A stretch of 45,196 nucleotides of DNA from a virus. Positions 38,792 through 45,046 of the stretch are shown here, piece by piece. How positions within the stretch are numbered: the first letter of the stretch is position 1; each line of letters begins with the position of its first letter. The position numbers were made by a program, and so were the translations under genes. The stretch spans positions 1-45,196 of IMG/VR virus record IMGVR_UViG_3300037468_000342; one strand, given 5' to 3'. Below the pieces are notes generated by a model that searched no databases, was not told the origin of the DNA, and saw nothing but the letters and a program-made list of their open reading frames with translations.

Positions 38792-40129
38792 TTAATCGTC
38801 CAAGTAGTCCGTAACCCGGTCATCATCATCCTGATATTCCGCATGGAAATCCTCAAGGAATCTGTTTGTTGCAGATGGTATGGGCTTTGCATCCTGTTCA
38901 TCTTGTTCAAAGAATGGAGCCATTGTTCCTACAACCCGAGCTCCAAATTCCTTCTCAAGCCCATAGACTGCAAGGGCAAGGGCGATAACGCAGTCATCGT
39001 GAAACCCCTGTGGCGCTGAGTAACGAAAGAGCCCCGACGGGAGCCTTTCATACGAATAAGCACCAAGTTCCGCGAGAAGCACATTGTCTTGTCGGGGAAT
39101 AAAAATCTCCCGATTCTGGAAAGCAACCTGCAGTCCTTCGATAACCTGTTTCTTGAGAGTGTTACCACTGAATTTGTACGGGCTGACATCGATACACCTT
39201 TTCTCCAAGTCCTCTACGATTGGATCCCCGACCCCGGTTGCATCAATCAACATCCTGGCATTATTCCATCTCTTGTGGACATGCTCGATGATGTCCTTCT
39301 GCGGAGCCCAGTCCATGTGAGGCACCCGCTTGAACCAGACGACGTGCCGTGTTTCGGTGTCCACGACATAGATAACGGTGTAGTCCTCGTATTTTGCCAA
39401 GTCCACACCCATGATGTATTCCCGTCCCTCAACGGGTCCGGTATTAATGCAGGAGAACAGACACGCCTCGATTCCCGAGAACACTTCGCCGCCATCGTCC
39501 ACGAACTCTGCCATGATTTCCTGCCTGAACATCAGGGAGGTCATGGTCTTTTTCTTCCGGTCAATAAGTACCGGGTTCAGGAAGGGATTATCATAACTTG
39601 AAAAGTGGAAGCTCTCATACTCTGGAAAGTCCTCTTTGTTCTGACCCTTGAGGTACTCCTGATAGTACCAGTTTTTCCCCTTTGGTGTTGAAAGAAGGAG
39701 TGCATCGCCATCGGAGTCCAGCAATGTTGGTTGAAGTGAGACTTCCCAAGCCTCGGGCTTGACCCTCGCCGCTTCGTCCACAACGCATAAATCCAGACCT
39801 TCTCCCACAAGTGAGTCCGGGTTGTCGGCTGATTTGGCAAACACCATCGAACCGTTCTCGAGTTCGATCCAGAAATCTCCCTTTGACGAATCAACAATAT
39901 ACTGTTTTGGGATGACACGGTTAATCTTCCTCCACATAATCATTGTCTGTGAATATCTCGGGCTGACCACCCATGACATAGAATTGGGCTTGGTGAACGC
40001 CTTTGTAACCACTACATTGCCTGCAAGGACGGTCTTACCGAACCGCCGCCCGCAGTTTACAACCTTCACTTTTGCAGGAGAATCGAATATGAGTTCCTGA
40101 CACGGATGCAGGCTGAGTTCAAGATCCAT
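38792..40129 (-). CDS. terL: Terminase large subunit
   Basis: A 445-residue ATPase-nuclease that packages DNA. Walker A is CGRRFGKT (26-33), Walker B LCVVDEA (about 114-120), and the coupling motif LLLSTPKG is near 145. The nuclease domain has the RNase H-like acidic residues: GVDLAKYEDYTV (D243), LIDATGVGD (D296) and HDDCVIALALA (D378/379). All expected catalytic residues are seen. The N-terminus is short, so the small-subunit contact is probably minimal. The gene is preceded by two very small membrane protein genes. Packaging strategy (headful or cos) cannot be read from sequence. Confidence 0.95.
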   Translation of the reverse strand: MDLELSLHPCQELIFDSPAKVKVVNCGRRFGKTVLAGNVVVTKAFTKPNSMSWVVSPRYSQTMIMWRKINRVIPKQYIVDSSKGDFWIELENGSMVFAKSADNPDSLVGEGLDLCVVDEAARVKPEAWEVSLQPTLLDSDGDALLLSTPKGKNWYYQEYLKGQNKEDFPEYESFHFSSYDNPFLNPVLIDRKKKTMTSLMFRQEIMAEFVDDGGEVFSGIEACLFSCINTGPVEGREYIMGVDLAKYEDYTVIYVVDTETRHVVWFKRVPHMDWAPQKDIIEHVHKRWNNARMLIDATGVGDPIVEDLEKRCIDVSPYKFSGNTLKKQVIEGLQVAFQNREIFIPRQDNVLLAELGAYSYERLPSGLFRYSAPQGFHDDCVIALALAVYGLEKEFGARVVGTMAPFFEQDEQDAKPIPSATNRFLEDFHAEYQDDDDRVTDYLDD

Positions 40130-40226
40130 TGCGTTGCCTCAAATATTCCATTAAGAAAAAAGAGAGGTATCCCACCCACAATATTCCTACTGCAAGCACT
40201 ATGGTTGATTCGGCAATTTTCGTCAT
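40119..40226 (-). CDS. Single-TM microprotein
   Basis: A 35-residue ORF: MTKIAESTIVLAVGILWVGY then LSFFLMEYLRQRNGS. One hydrophobic helix with a short basic tail is the layout of small phage membrane proteins such as holin-like or antiholin-like peptides. Its stop overlaps the terminase start by 11 nt. Its ATG overlaps the degenerate palindrome at 40222. It is too short for family assignment. Confidence 0.5.
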   Translation of the reverse strand: MTKIAESTIVLAVGILWVGYLSFFLMEYLRQRNGS

Positions 40227-40242
40227 ATCACATCATATGATG
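40222..40242. repeat. Dispersed palindrome, degenerate copy 8
   Basis: GTCATATCA followed by the perfect 12-bp palindrome CATCATATGATG. Compared with other copies it looks like the 20-bp element with a 3-bp slip in the middle. It lies between the two microprotein genes and contains the ATG of one and the end of the other. Confidence 0.6.
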
Positions 40243-40386
40243 AAGTAATCCTATGGTGATACCGATTCCAGAGCCAAGTATTATCCCTTCGGTGATCCAA
40301 AAAATCGGGTCGTTTAAAGGGTCACCGAGTCCGTAGTTTGTCGTTCCCGGCTGTGTTCCATGTGGCTTGACAGGTATAGGAATCAT
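40228..40386 (-). CDS. Single-TM microprotein
   Basis: A 52-residue ORF whose ATG overlaps the stop of the methyltransferase gene (ATGA). It has a Pro/Gly-rich N-terminus (MIPIPVKPHGTQPGTTNYGL) and a hydrophobic C-terminal helix (FWITEGIILGSGIGITIGLL) ending HHMM. It is probably membrane-inserted. It forms a pair with the 35-residue protein downstream and could be part of lysis or entry. Function is unproven. Confidence 0.5.
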   Translation of the reverse strand: MIPIPVKPHGTQPGTTNYGLGDPLNDPIFWITEGIILGSGIGITIGLLHHMM

Positions 40387-41648
40387 AATAGTTCACGCTT
40401 CTGCCCGGTCATAGTTTCCCACCGCCGAATAGAAAGTTCACAATATTCTGGCTCAAGCTCGACTCCATAACAGGTTCTTCCGATTTCTTCACAAGCAACG
40501 AGAGTAGTGCCTGTTCCAAGGAAGGGGTCGCAAACACTGTCACCAGCATTGGTGAAGCTGGATACGATGAATAAAGGAAGGTGAACTGGGAACGTGGCAT
40601 TGTGGATTCCTGAGAACTCGTTATTTCTTTGAGGGGGGGCTGAATAGACATTGGGTAAGACACCTCTGAATTTCTTTGTTCCTACTACTCTATTGGCGGG
40701 CTGTTCTTCCTTAAAGATTGCGATTAGCTCGAAGCGGGAGTCCATCACATTCTCTGTCATCGCGGGCGGTGCGTGTCCTTTGTCCCACACAATCAGGTCG
40801 GCGAAATGATGTCGCCAATTATATAGCCACTCGAGGAGGGCAAGCTTGTTTCCAGCGACCATCTGAACATTGACAAAAGAGTAGCAACACAATGGGATCC
40901 ACAATGCGTTGAGGTTATCGAGGAGCTCCAGGTATTTTCTCTGGTCTGCAACATCTTCATCCTCCTTGTATTTGCTGGTCTTGCCAGCCTTTACTTCTTC
41001 GATGCCGATACCGAGGTTGTACGGGGGCGAGGTAAACAGGATAGATGCGACTTCATCCCCCATGAGGGATTTGCAGATGTTTGGAGACGTGCAATCGCCG
41101 CAAATTACCCGGTGTTTACCAAGCTTGAAAGTATTTCCAACCTCGATGTCAGTGTCTATCTTTTCATACTTAAAATCCTCTCCCTTCCATTTGGAGTTCG
41201 GAATTGCACCGGCTTTCATCCGCATGGTTTCCAAGAGGTCTTGCATCTTCTGTGATTGTGACTTTGCAATCAGGAGTATGCTTTTAAGTTTGGCTTTGTC
41301 CGTTTTCGCCATCGCCGATATGGGGTCAAGCGTAGCCAGTACCGCAGCTTCTTCTTCGGGGGTGAGATCCACAAAAGTGACGGGAACAATCGGCTCTTTC
41401 CTACGGAGTGCCAGGTCGAGCCGAAGGTGTCCGTCCACGACAAGCCCAGTGTTTTTATTAACCGTGATCCCGGCAACCCATCCAATATCATCTAATGCAC
41501 CACCCATTGCTTCCTGCTGACTCTTTGGGTGCAACCGCCAGTTCTCCGGGTTCGGCACCAACATCTTTGGATCCATGTCGGCATGTCCAACAATCCTGTT
41601 GCGCCATTCAGTTTTCGGCTCGGTGTTTGTGTGATTTGGCTGCGGCAC
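40383..41648 (-). CDS. ParB-like domain / DNA methyltransferase fusion
   Basis: A 421-residue protein from a GTG. Residues about 25-115 resemble the ParB/sulfiredoxin nuclease-like domain (VPNPENWRLHPKSQQEAMGG, GLVVDGHLRLDLALR) found fused to phage methylases. The methylase part has catalytic TSPPYN (206-211) before the AdoMet motif DPFLGTGTT (374-382), the beta-class order, and a C-terminal VELEPEYCELSIRRWE. TSPPY is compatible with N4-cytosine or N6-adenine activity. No restriction partner is nearby. It probably modifies viral DNA to evade host restriction. Confidence 0.88.
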   Translation of the reverse strand: MPQPNHTNTEPKTEWRNRIVGHADMDPKMLVPNPENWRLHPKSQQEAMGGALDDIGWVAGITVNKNTGLVVDGHLRLDLALRRKEPIVPVTFVDLTPEEEAAVLATLDPISAMAKTDKAKLKSILLIAKSQSQKMQDLLETMRMKAGAIPNSKWKGEDFKYEKIDTDIEVGNTFKLGKHRVICGDCTSPNICKSLMGDEVASILFTSPPYNLGIGIEEVKAGKTSKYKEDEDVADQRKYLELLDNLNALWIPLCCYSFVNVQMVAGNKLALLEWLYNWRHHFADLIVWDKGHAPPAMTENVMDSRFELIAIFKEEQPANRVVGTKKFRGVLPNVYSAPPQRNNEFSGIHNATFPVHLPLFIVSSFTNAGDSVCDPFLGTGTTLVACEEIGRTCYGVELEPEYCELSIRRWETMTGQKRELL

Positions 41649-41862
41649 TCTTCAATCCCCCCTCTATCTGTTTGGCAACTACCCGCTCCCCGACTGCCTT
41701 CTTCCCTGCCGCAATCATTCGGTTAAGGACAATTTCATCTTTCTTTTCACGGTATAATATTGCATCATCTCTTGGATGCAGCCGTTTCAATTCCTTGGTC
41801 AATACGGGCAACTTCTCCCTTGCCACTTGCATCTCTGCAAGCTCTTCTTCCGTTTTGGTCAT
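41608..41862 (-). CDS. Small charged helical protein
   Basis: An 84-residue protein from ATG 41862, in ATGA overlap with the gene before; the ATG at 41886 is less likely. It is almost all helix: KTEEELAEMQVAREKLPVLTKELKRLHPR (read as two helices), IVLNRMIAAGKKAVGERVVAK, then a basic tail. It lies between the putative small terminase region and the methylase. It may bind DNA or protein; unrecognised. Confidence 0.6.
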   Translation of the reverse strand: MTKTEEELAEMQVAREKLPVLTKELKRLHPRDDAILYREKKDEIVLNRMIAAGKKAVGERVVAKQIEGGLKSAAAKSHKHRAEN

Positions 41863-42035
41863 GGTACACACTTTATCCCATCGCACCCAATCTCCAGCTT
41901 GTCGCCTTTCTTTAGATAGACCGGGCTTCTTACCTTTTCAGAGAACAGTTTTCCTTTATAGAAATGGGTTTCTATAATCAGAATCCTGCACTCGTGGTCT
42001 TTGCTTAAATCGTCCGACATCTCATTCAGAATCAT
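41859..42035 (-). CDS. Small hypothetical protein
   Basis: A 58-residue protein from ATG 42035, chosen because TGGAGG ends 6 nt upstream; TTG 42059 extends the frame. It is strand-rich: CRILIIETHFYKGKLFSEKV, SPVYLKKGDKLEIGCDGIKC. It overlaps the neighbours at both ends. Function is unknown; the fold may be a small beta-barrel. Confidence 0.58.
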   Translation of the reverse strand: MILNEMSDDLSKDHECRILIIETHFYKGKLFSEKVRSPVYLKKGDKLEIGCDGIKCVP

Positions 42036-42717
42036 TGTCATCCTCCAAAAATCTTTCAATGTTGCTCTCGATTTTGATTTCTTCCATGGTGATTGTCCTG
42101 TTCACGATTCTCTCCATCACCGGGCTGTTCAACATGCTTTCCGGGTCATCTTCCGTTCCATCATCGTTTGCAGGATTTACCACGTCCTCAATGCTGAACG
42201 TCCCTGGAGGGAGTGCCTGATGTGGCATGACCGTGAGCGTTTCCGTGGGTACGCCCACGCGCCTGATAGTGATGGTGAGTGGTTCCTTGACCGTCGTTCC
42301 CTTCCTTGGGGAATTATAGACTTCCTTATAGAACCGCAGCATGAGGTCAATCATCTCCTTCTTATCCCGCAGGGTTCCGTAGGCATCCACGTCCACCATA
42401 TAATTGTGAAGTGCCTTTTTGATGGATGCGATGATTCCCTCCTCACCAGATAAGAAAAGGTCAATGAACTGTTGCTTCACCGTTGGGGGAAACTCCTTCA
42501 TCAGACACGGATGCACAACCCCCGTCTTGGGGTCTGTGTGGTTCATTGCGATTGCAGAGACCGGGCAGGTGTGGAAGAACACACAAGAGGTACTGCATTT
42601 CTTCCTCATCCCAAGAGTTCGTGCCAATGACTTATAGACAGAGATTGACTTCCCTCCCTTCGAGCATTCCTCCTTGGTCAATGCGTGTTCCTTATCCGGT
42701 AGTGGTATTGTGACCAT
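42022..42717 (-). CDS. Putative terminase small subunit or packaging-associated protein
   Basis: A 231-residue protein from ATG 42717, with GAGGTT upstream; TTG 42723 is an alternative. A Cys-rich segment (KKCSTSCVFFHTCPVSAIAM) near residue 40 may bind metal. The central helices include QQFIDLFLSGEEGIIASIKKALHNYM and DKKEMIDLMLRFYKEVYNSP, and the C-terminus is acidic. Position at the head of the packaging and structural genes suggests the small terminase or a factor for it. The Cys motif is unusual for TerS, so the call is tentative. Confidence 0.5.
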   Translation of the reverse strand: MVTIPLPDKEHALTKEECSKGGKSISVYKSLARTLGMRKKCSTSCVFFHTCPVSAIAMNHTDPKTGVVHPCLMKEFPPTVKQQFIDLFLSGEEGIIASIKKALHNYMVDVDAYGTLRDKKEMIDLMLRFYKEVYNSPRKGTTVKEPLTITIRRVGVPTETLTVMPHQALPPGTFSIEDVVNPANDDGTEDDPESMLNSPVMERIVNRTITMEEIKIESNIERFLEDDNDSE

Positions 42718-42829
42718 CGTCAATAACCTCTATGACTATCGGGGGTCGCATGAACGCTGTTATCTCCATCTTACCACCAGCAACGATTTCGTGGCTCTCT
42801 CCGTCAAAATTTACATAGGTGTGCAACAT
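42692..42829 (-). CDS. Very small hypothetical protein
   Basis: A 45-residue ORF read from the minus strand: MLHTYVNFDGESHEIVAGGK, MEITAFMRPPIVIEVIDDGH, NTTTG. AGAGGT precedes its ATG. It overlaps the start of the putative small terminase by 26 nt and begins just after the first late gene. Unknown; supported by tight packing and ribosome binding site. Confidence 0.5.
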   Translation of the reverse strand: MLHTYVNFDGESHEIVAGGKMEITAFMRPPIVIEVIDDGHNTTTG

Positions 42830-42830
42830 T

Positions 42831-43100
42831 TCAATACCTCTTTGCATCTTCAATGCACTTATCCACTACGGTTTTGAGCTTGTTCCAGTAGGAATCGGAC
42901 GATAATTGCTCGGGCAGATCGCCAAACGAGGCAGTTTGCAAGGGTTTTTCACCACTTTTTGGTGCATTTGCATAGGTTTCGTTGGCGTTTTGTAACATTT
43001 TAACCCTGTTTTGTAACATAATAATCGACTGATTCGGGTCTTGGGAGTACTGTTCAAGCGCCGCCTTCGCTTCCCTTTTCAGGCGGAAAACGTCTTTCAT
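42831..43100 (-). CDS. First gene of the late arm, helical hypothetical protein
   Basis: An 89-residue protein whose ATG (43100) lies at the predicted start site of the leftward promoter, so its mRNA is probably leaderless. The sequence is helical and charged (KDVFRLKREAKAALEQYSQD, YWNKLKTVVDKCIEDAKRY). A short repeat, IIMLQN / VKMLQN, is encoded by two copies of the octamer found in the promoter. It may be a regulator of the late operon, but no DNA-binding motif is clear. Confidence 0.62.
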   Translation of the reverse strand: MKDVFRLKREAKAALEQYSQDPNQSIIMLQNRVKMLQNANETYANAPKSGEKPLQTASFGDLPEQLSSDSYWNKLKTVVDKCIEDAKRY

Positions 43101-43150
43101 GTAACATAATGTTACACTTCAAGGTACTTAAATGTTACACTTTGTAACAT
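42991..43150. repeat. Six TGTAACAT octamers around the late promoter
   Basis: TGTAACAT or its complement occurs at 42991-42998, 43012-43019, 43100-43107, 43109-43116, 43132-43139 and 43143-43150. The last four form two inverted repeats: a 17-bp palindrome with one central base (43100..43116) and a pair with a 3-bp spacer (43132..43150). The two other copies are inside the first late gene. The palindromes flank the TATA-like box, as operators do. Confidence 0.85.
43125..43132 (-). promoter_or_regulatory. TATA-like box of the late (leftward) promoter
   Basis: TTTAAGTA on the minus strand, centred about 28 bp before the ATG at 43100, the spacing of an archaeal TATA box for a leaderless mRNA. 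It lies between two octamer inverted repeats, one overlapping the start site and one just upstream over the BRE position. All leftward genes down to 12383 could be served by this promoter. Confidence 0.55.
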
Positions 43151-43228
43151 TGTGGAAATACAAAAAATCGTATTGGCAACCAGACAGAGCCCCGCTCTTC
43201 TTCGACGTGATGTGAAGCTGCAATGTCA

Positions 43229-43236
43229 TTATATAC
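43229..43236 (+). promoter_or_regulatory. TATA-like box of a rightward promoter
   Basis: TTATATAC, a good archaeal TATA match. A start about 25-27 bp downstream falls at the beginning of the inverted repeat at 43256, so the transcript would open with a stem-loop and carry a leader of about 200 nt before the ATG at 43467. Confidence 0.5.
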
Positions 43237-43255
43237 TCAGCCCGGCTCGATATGT

Positions 43256-43306
43256 TTGTTAGAGGAACATTATGCGGAACTTCATTGTTCCACTGTCGTC
43301 TAACAA
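43256..43306 (+). promoter_or_regulatory. Bipartite inverted repeat in the early leader
   Basis: TTGTTAGA + GGAACA (43256-43269) can pair with TGTTCC (43286-43291) and TCTAACAA (43299-43306), leaving a 7-nt bulge and a 16-nt loop. A second hairpin follows at once: CGCTTA / TAAGCG at 43310..43326 with a 5-nt loop. Both would be in the 5' leader of the rightward transcript and could affect its stability or translation. Confidence 0.6.
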
Positions 43307-43466
43307 CAACGCTTAGCAGGTAAGCGCAACGCCTATGAGTATCCCTCATACCGTGCTTAAAAGGGATATGATGCACTAACTCACCTCATCAGTGATAGGT
43401 CTTATGGTTCATTACCATGACGCTCTATACCTGTGTACCAGTGTGTATGCAGGGGAGAGTAGTAAT

Positions 43467-44018
43467 ATGGACAACACAATGTCGTTGGAAGAGCTGAGAA
43501 CCGCTATGATTAGCGCAGTATCACAGCTTATTGAATCGAAGAAGAACGCTGGAGTTGCAACGGAACTGAGTCCAGAGGTTAAAGCAGCACTTGAAGCAGC
43601 TGGAATGAAAGCTACTCCAATCAGCAAGGTTAATCCTGCTGTTGCTGCAGCGAACCGGGACGCAGCCGACTTCCTCAAGATGGGTATTATTCAATGCCGA
43701 GTCAGTGACCGGCAGGAACGCCCGGACGATGAGAAGGCAACCTTCATCAATGAACTCGCTGACAACAACACCCAAGATGCAGCCTTTGCCATGATGGTAA
43801 AGAAGCTCGAAGGTGTACCGAAGGACAAATACAAGCTCAACAGCTACGACCCCGTGACTGGCAAGTTCAAAGCTGCTGCGTTTGACCCGAACGAAGGGAA
43901 GTTTGTCGGACTCGGCGAGCAGAAAGGCGGATACGCCTATCCGGGGTCACTTGCGGATAAAATCAAAGTGACTATCAAGGGCGGCAGACACGCTGATGAG
44001 ATTGTAGTTGCCTCTTAG
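43467..44018 (+). CDS. Hypothetical protein, first gene of the rightward operon
   Basis: A 183-residue protein from ATG 43467, with AGGGGAGAG ending about 8 nt upstream; a longer ORF from 43392 is not preferred. The N-terminal half is helical and Ala-rich (AMISAVSQLIESKKNAG, EVKAALEAAG, AVAAANRDAADFLKMG); the C-terminal half is beta-rich and basic (AFDPNEGKFVGLGEQKGGYAYPGSLADKIKVTIKGGRHADE). It is unrecognised. It is flanked by a structured leader and two 3' hairpins, so its mRNA may be processed separately and expressed strongly. Confidence 0.75.
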   Translation: MDNTMSLEELRTAMISAVSQLIESKKNAGVATELSPEVKAALEAAGMKATPISKVNPAVAAANRDAADFLKMGIIQCRVSDRQERPDDEKATFINELADNNTQDAAFAMMVKKLEGVPKDKYKLNSYDPVTGKFKAAAFDPNEGKFVGLGEQKGGYAYPGSLADKIKVTIKGGRHADEIVVAS

Positions 44019-44028
44019 GGGGCAACTA
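44005..44028 (+). promoter_or_regulatory. Hairpin over the stop codon of the 43467 gene
   Basis: TAGTTGCC (44005-44012) pairs with GGCAACTA (44021-44028) around an 8-nt loop that contains the stop codon. Its GTTGCC and GGCAAC strands are also complementary to those of the next hairpin, so alternative pairings are possible. Confidence 0.65.
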
Positions 44029-44043
44029 GCACGTCCCTTATTA

Positions 44044-44072
44044 GGCAACAGTAGGTCAAATCTCCTGTTGCC
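44044..44072 (+). promoter_or_regulatory. Hairpin 1 with conserved GTCAAAT loop
   Basis: GGCAACAG (44044-44051) pairs with CTGTTGCC (44065-44072). After a T-C mismatch, AG/CT closes the 7-nt loop GTCAAAT. It lies between the 43467 and 44103 genes, followed by GGGTGATT, the ribosome binding site of the latter. Confidence 0.75.
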
Positions 44073-44102
44073 TTTGCTCCAAATGAGCGATGGGTGATTG
44101 AA

Positions 44103-44357
44103 ATGAATCTCTATGATTCCATTAATGCGAGGTTGCAGGAAGTAAACATGGTGCAACTTCAGGGTGAGAAGTCTGTGACTACCTATTGTTGGGATAAGTC
44201 TACTTTCCGATGGGTTGAGTCGTACATGGGCAATTCAAAGCGGGTATTCCAGCAGTACCAAATCGTTGATTTGCTGATGGGTATCCCCCATGTGATGAGA
44301 AAGAAAGGGTCAATGCTCATAGTGACGCTGATTGATCCGACCGTACGGGCAGAGTGA
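44103..44357 (+). CDS. Hypothetical protein
   Basis: An 84-residue protein from ATG 44103, with GGTGAT 5 nt upstream; the GTG at 44094 is not preferred. It is beta/alpha: VNMVQLQGEKSVTTYCWDKS, TFRWVESYMGNSKRVFQQYQ, IVDLLMGIPHVMRKKGSMLI. It is unrecognised. Both its leader and its stop codon are embedded in hairpins with the same loop, suggesting shared post-transcriptional control. Confidence 0.68.
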   Translation: MNLYDSINARLQEVNMVQLQGEKSVTTYCWDKSTFRWVESYMGNSKRVFQQYQIVDLLMGIPHVMRKKGSMLIVTLIDPTVRAE

Positions 44358-44373
44358 GGTCAAATCTCACTCT
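44351..44373 (+). promoter_or_regulatory. Hairpin 2 with conserved GTCAAAT loop
   Basis: AGAGTGAG (44351-44358) pairs perfectly with CTCACTCT (44366-44373) around the 7-nt loop GTCAAAT. The stem includes the stop codon of the 44103 gene. The closing AG/CT and loop match hairpin 1, although the outer stem sequences differ, which implies selection on structure and loop. Confidence 0.75.
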
Positions 44374-44641
44374 TGTTCATTCCCCTTTATGGGGATAGAC
44401 GAGGGGTGATTGCTGGTTGCTGATGGTCTGACAAACCCCCTGAGCGTAATAGTTCCATGGTATCACGTAGGTCAAACTCACCTCGTCTTTGGGTGACAAC
44501 TGCCCATTAGTTGTGTGTGGTACGAGTTTTGCCGGTTGCGTATCACACTACTTCAACCGGATAGTAGGATGGGGGGCTCAATCAAGCTTATGCGAGGAAT
44601 TATCCGTAGAGCCCCTTTCAAAACTACGAGAGGTGAAAACT
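44374..44641 (+). promoter_or_regulatory. Structured leader of the 44642 gene (candidate cis-RNA)
   Basis: About 270 nt with no convincing gene. Stems: TCCCC/GGGGA (44381-44395); a long-range stem AGACGA plus GGTGA (44397-44409) with TCACC plus TCGTCT (44478-44488); AG-GTCAAA-CT at 44469-44478, a third copy of the loop motif; CCGGTTG/CAACCGG (44532-44560); GGGGCTC/GAGCCCC (44573-44615). A GAGAGGTGA ribosome binding site follows at 44628-44636. The long-range stem would hide GGGTGA at 44404-44409, which could serve a 28-codon TTG-started ORF (44410..44496). It may be an RNA switch, leader peptide or small RNA. Confidence 0.5.
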
Positions 44642-45046
44642 ATGATGGATAAATCTACAAAGAAGCATGTTGCTCAAATGGATGGTCAGCTCCAATGTAA
44701 GATTGGTGAGGACGAAAACATCTTTGTTGGGCGCAGGTCTATTAAGCGGCTCGAGGATGAACTTGAGCTTGCCCGAGCTATGGACGAGTCCGACCGCAAG
44801 GAGAATATCCTTGAGTCTTTTCGTGATGCTGTTGGTCAATTTGAGACCGAATTTGGTTTCAAGCCGACCGTTGCACTCCTATGCTATACGGATAAGAACT
44901 GTCTTGCTTATGCCTTTGATAAGGAGTGCATGATGAATAAGGTTCCAACAACGTATGGTAGAGTCGATGGTATCAAGATTAAGAGCGGTTGCGACCAGAC
45001 TCTCGGTGATGTCCAGCTCAGGACGACCAATGAGGTGACAACGTAA
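44642..45046 (+). CDS. Hypothetical protein
   Basis: A 134-residue protein from ATG 44642 with GAGAGGTGA upstream; the frame is open to 44489 but that part lies in the structured leader. The N-terminal half is a charged helix (RRSIKRLEDELELARAMDES, DRKENILESFRDAVGQFE). The C-terminal half is beta-rich with several Cys (ALLCYTDKNCLAYAFDKECM). It is unrecognised. The stop overlaps the ATG of the join-spanning gene (TAATG). Confidence 0.72.
   Translation: MMDKSTKKHVAQMDGQLQCKIGEDENIFVGRRSIKRLEDELELARAMDESDRKENILESFRDAVGQFETEFGFKPTVALLCYTDKNCLAYAFDKECMMNKVPTTYGRVDGIKIKSGCDQTLGDVQLRTTNEVTT

Larger units (their letters stand above)
43101..43466. other. Divergent intergenic control region
   Basis: This 366-bp stretch separates the leftward late arm from the rightward early arm. 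It contains octamer inverted repeats and a TATA-like box for the leftward start near 43100. A second TATA-like box at 43229 points right. Two stem-loops (43256..43306 and 43310..43326) would lie in the rightward leader. A third AT-rich element (CTTAAAAG, 43356-43363) might be another rightward promoter. A leftward ORF (43128..43376) is judged spurious. It may also hold the replication origin, but that is speculation. Confidence 0.6.

Noticed and set aside
43128-43376. Leftward 82-residue ORF upstream of the late promoter
   Set aside because: It covers operators, TATA-like boxes and stem-loops, has no ribosome binding site, and its sequence is not gene-like.
43101-43466. Integration site (attP) with integrase
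   Set aside because: No tyrosine or serine recombinase gene was found and no tRNA-like 3' end sequence was recognised.
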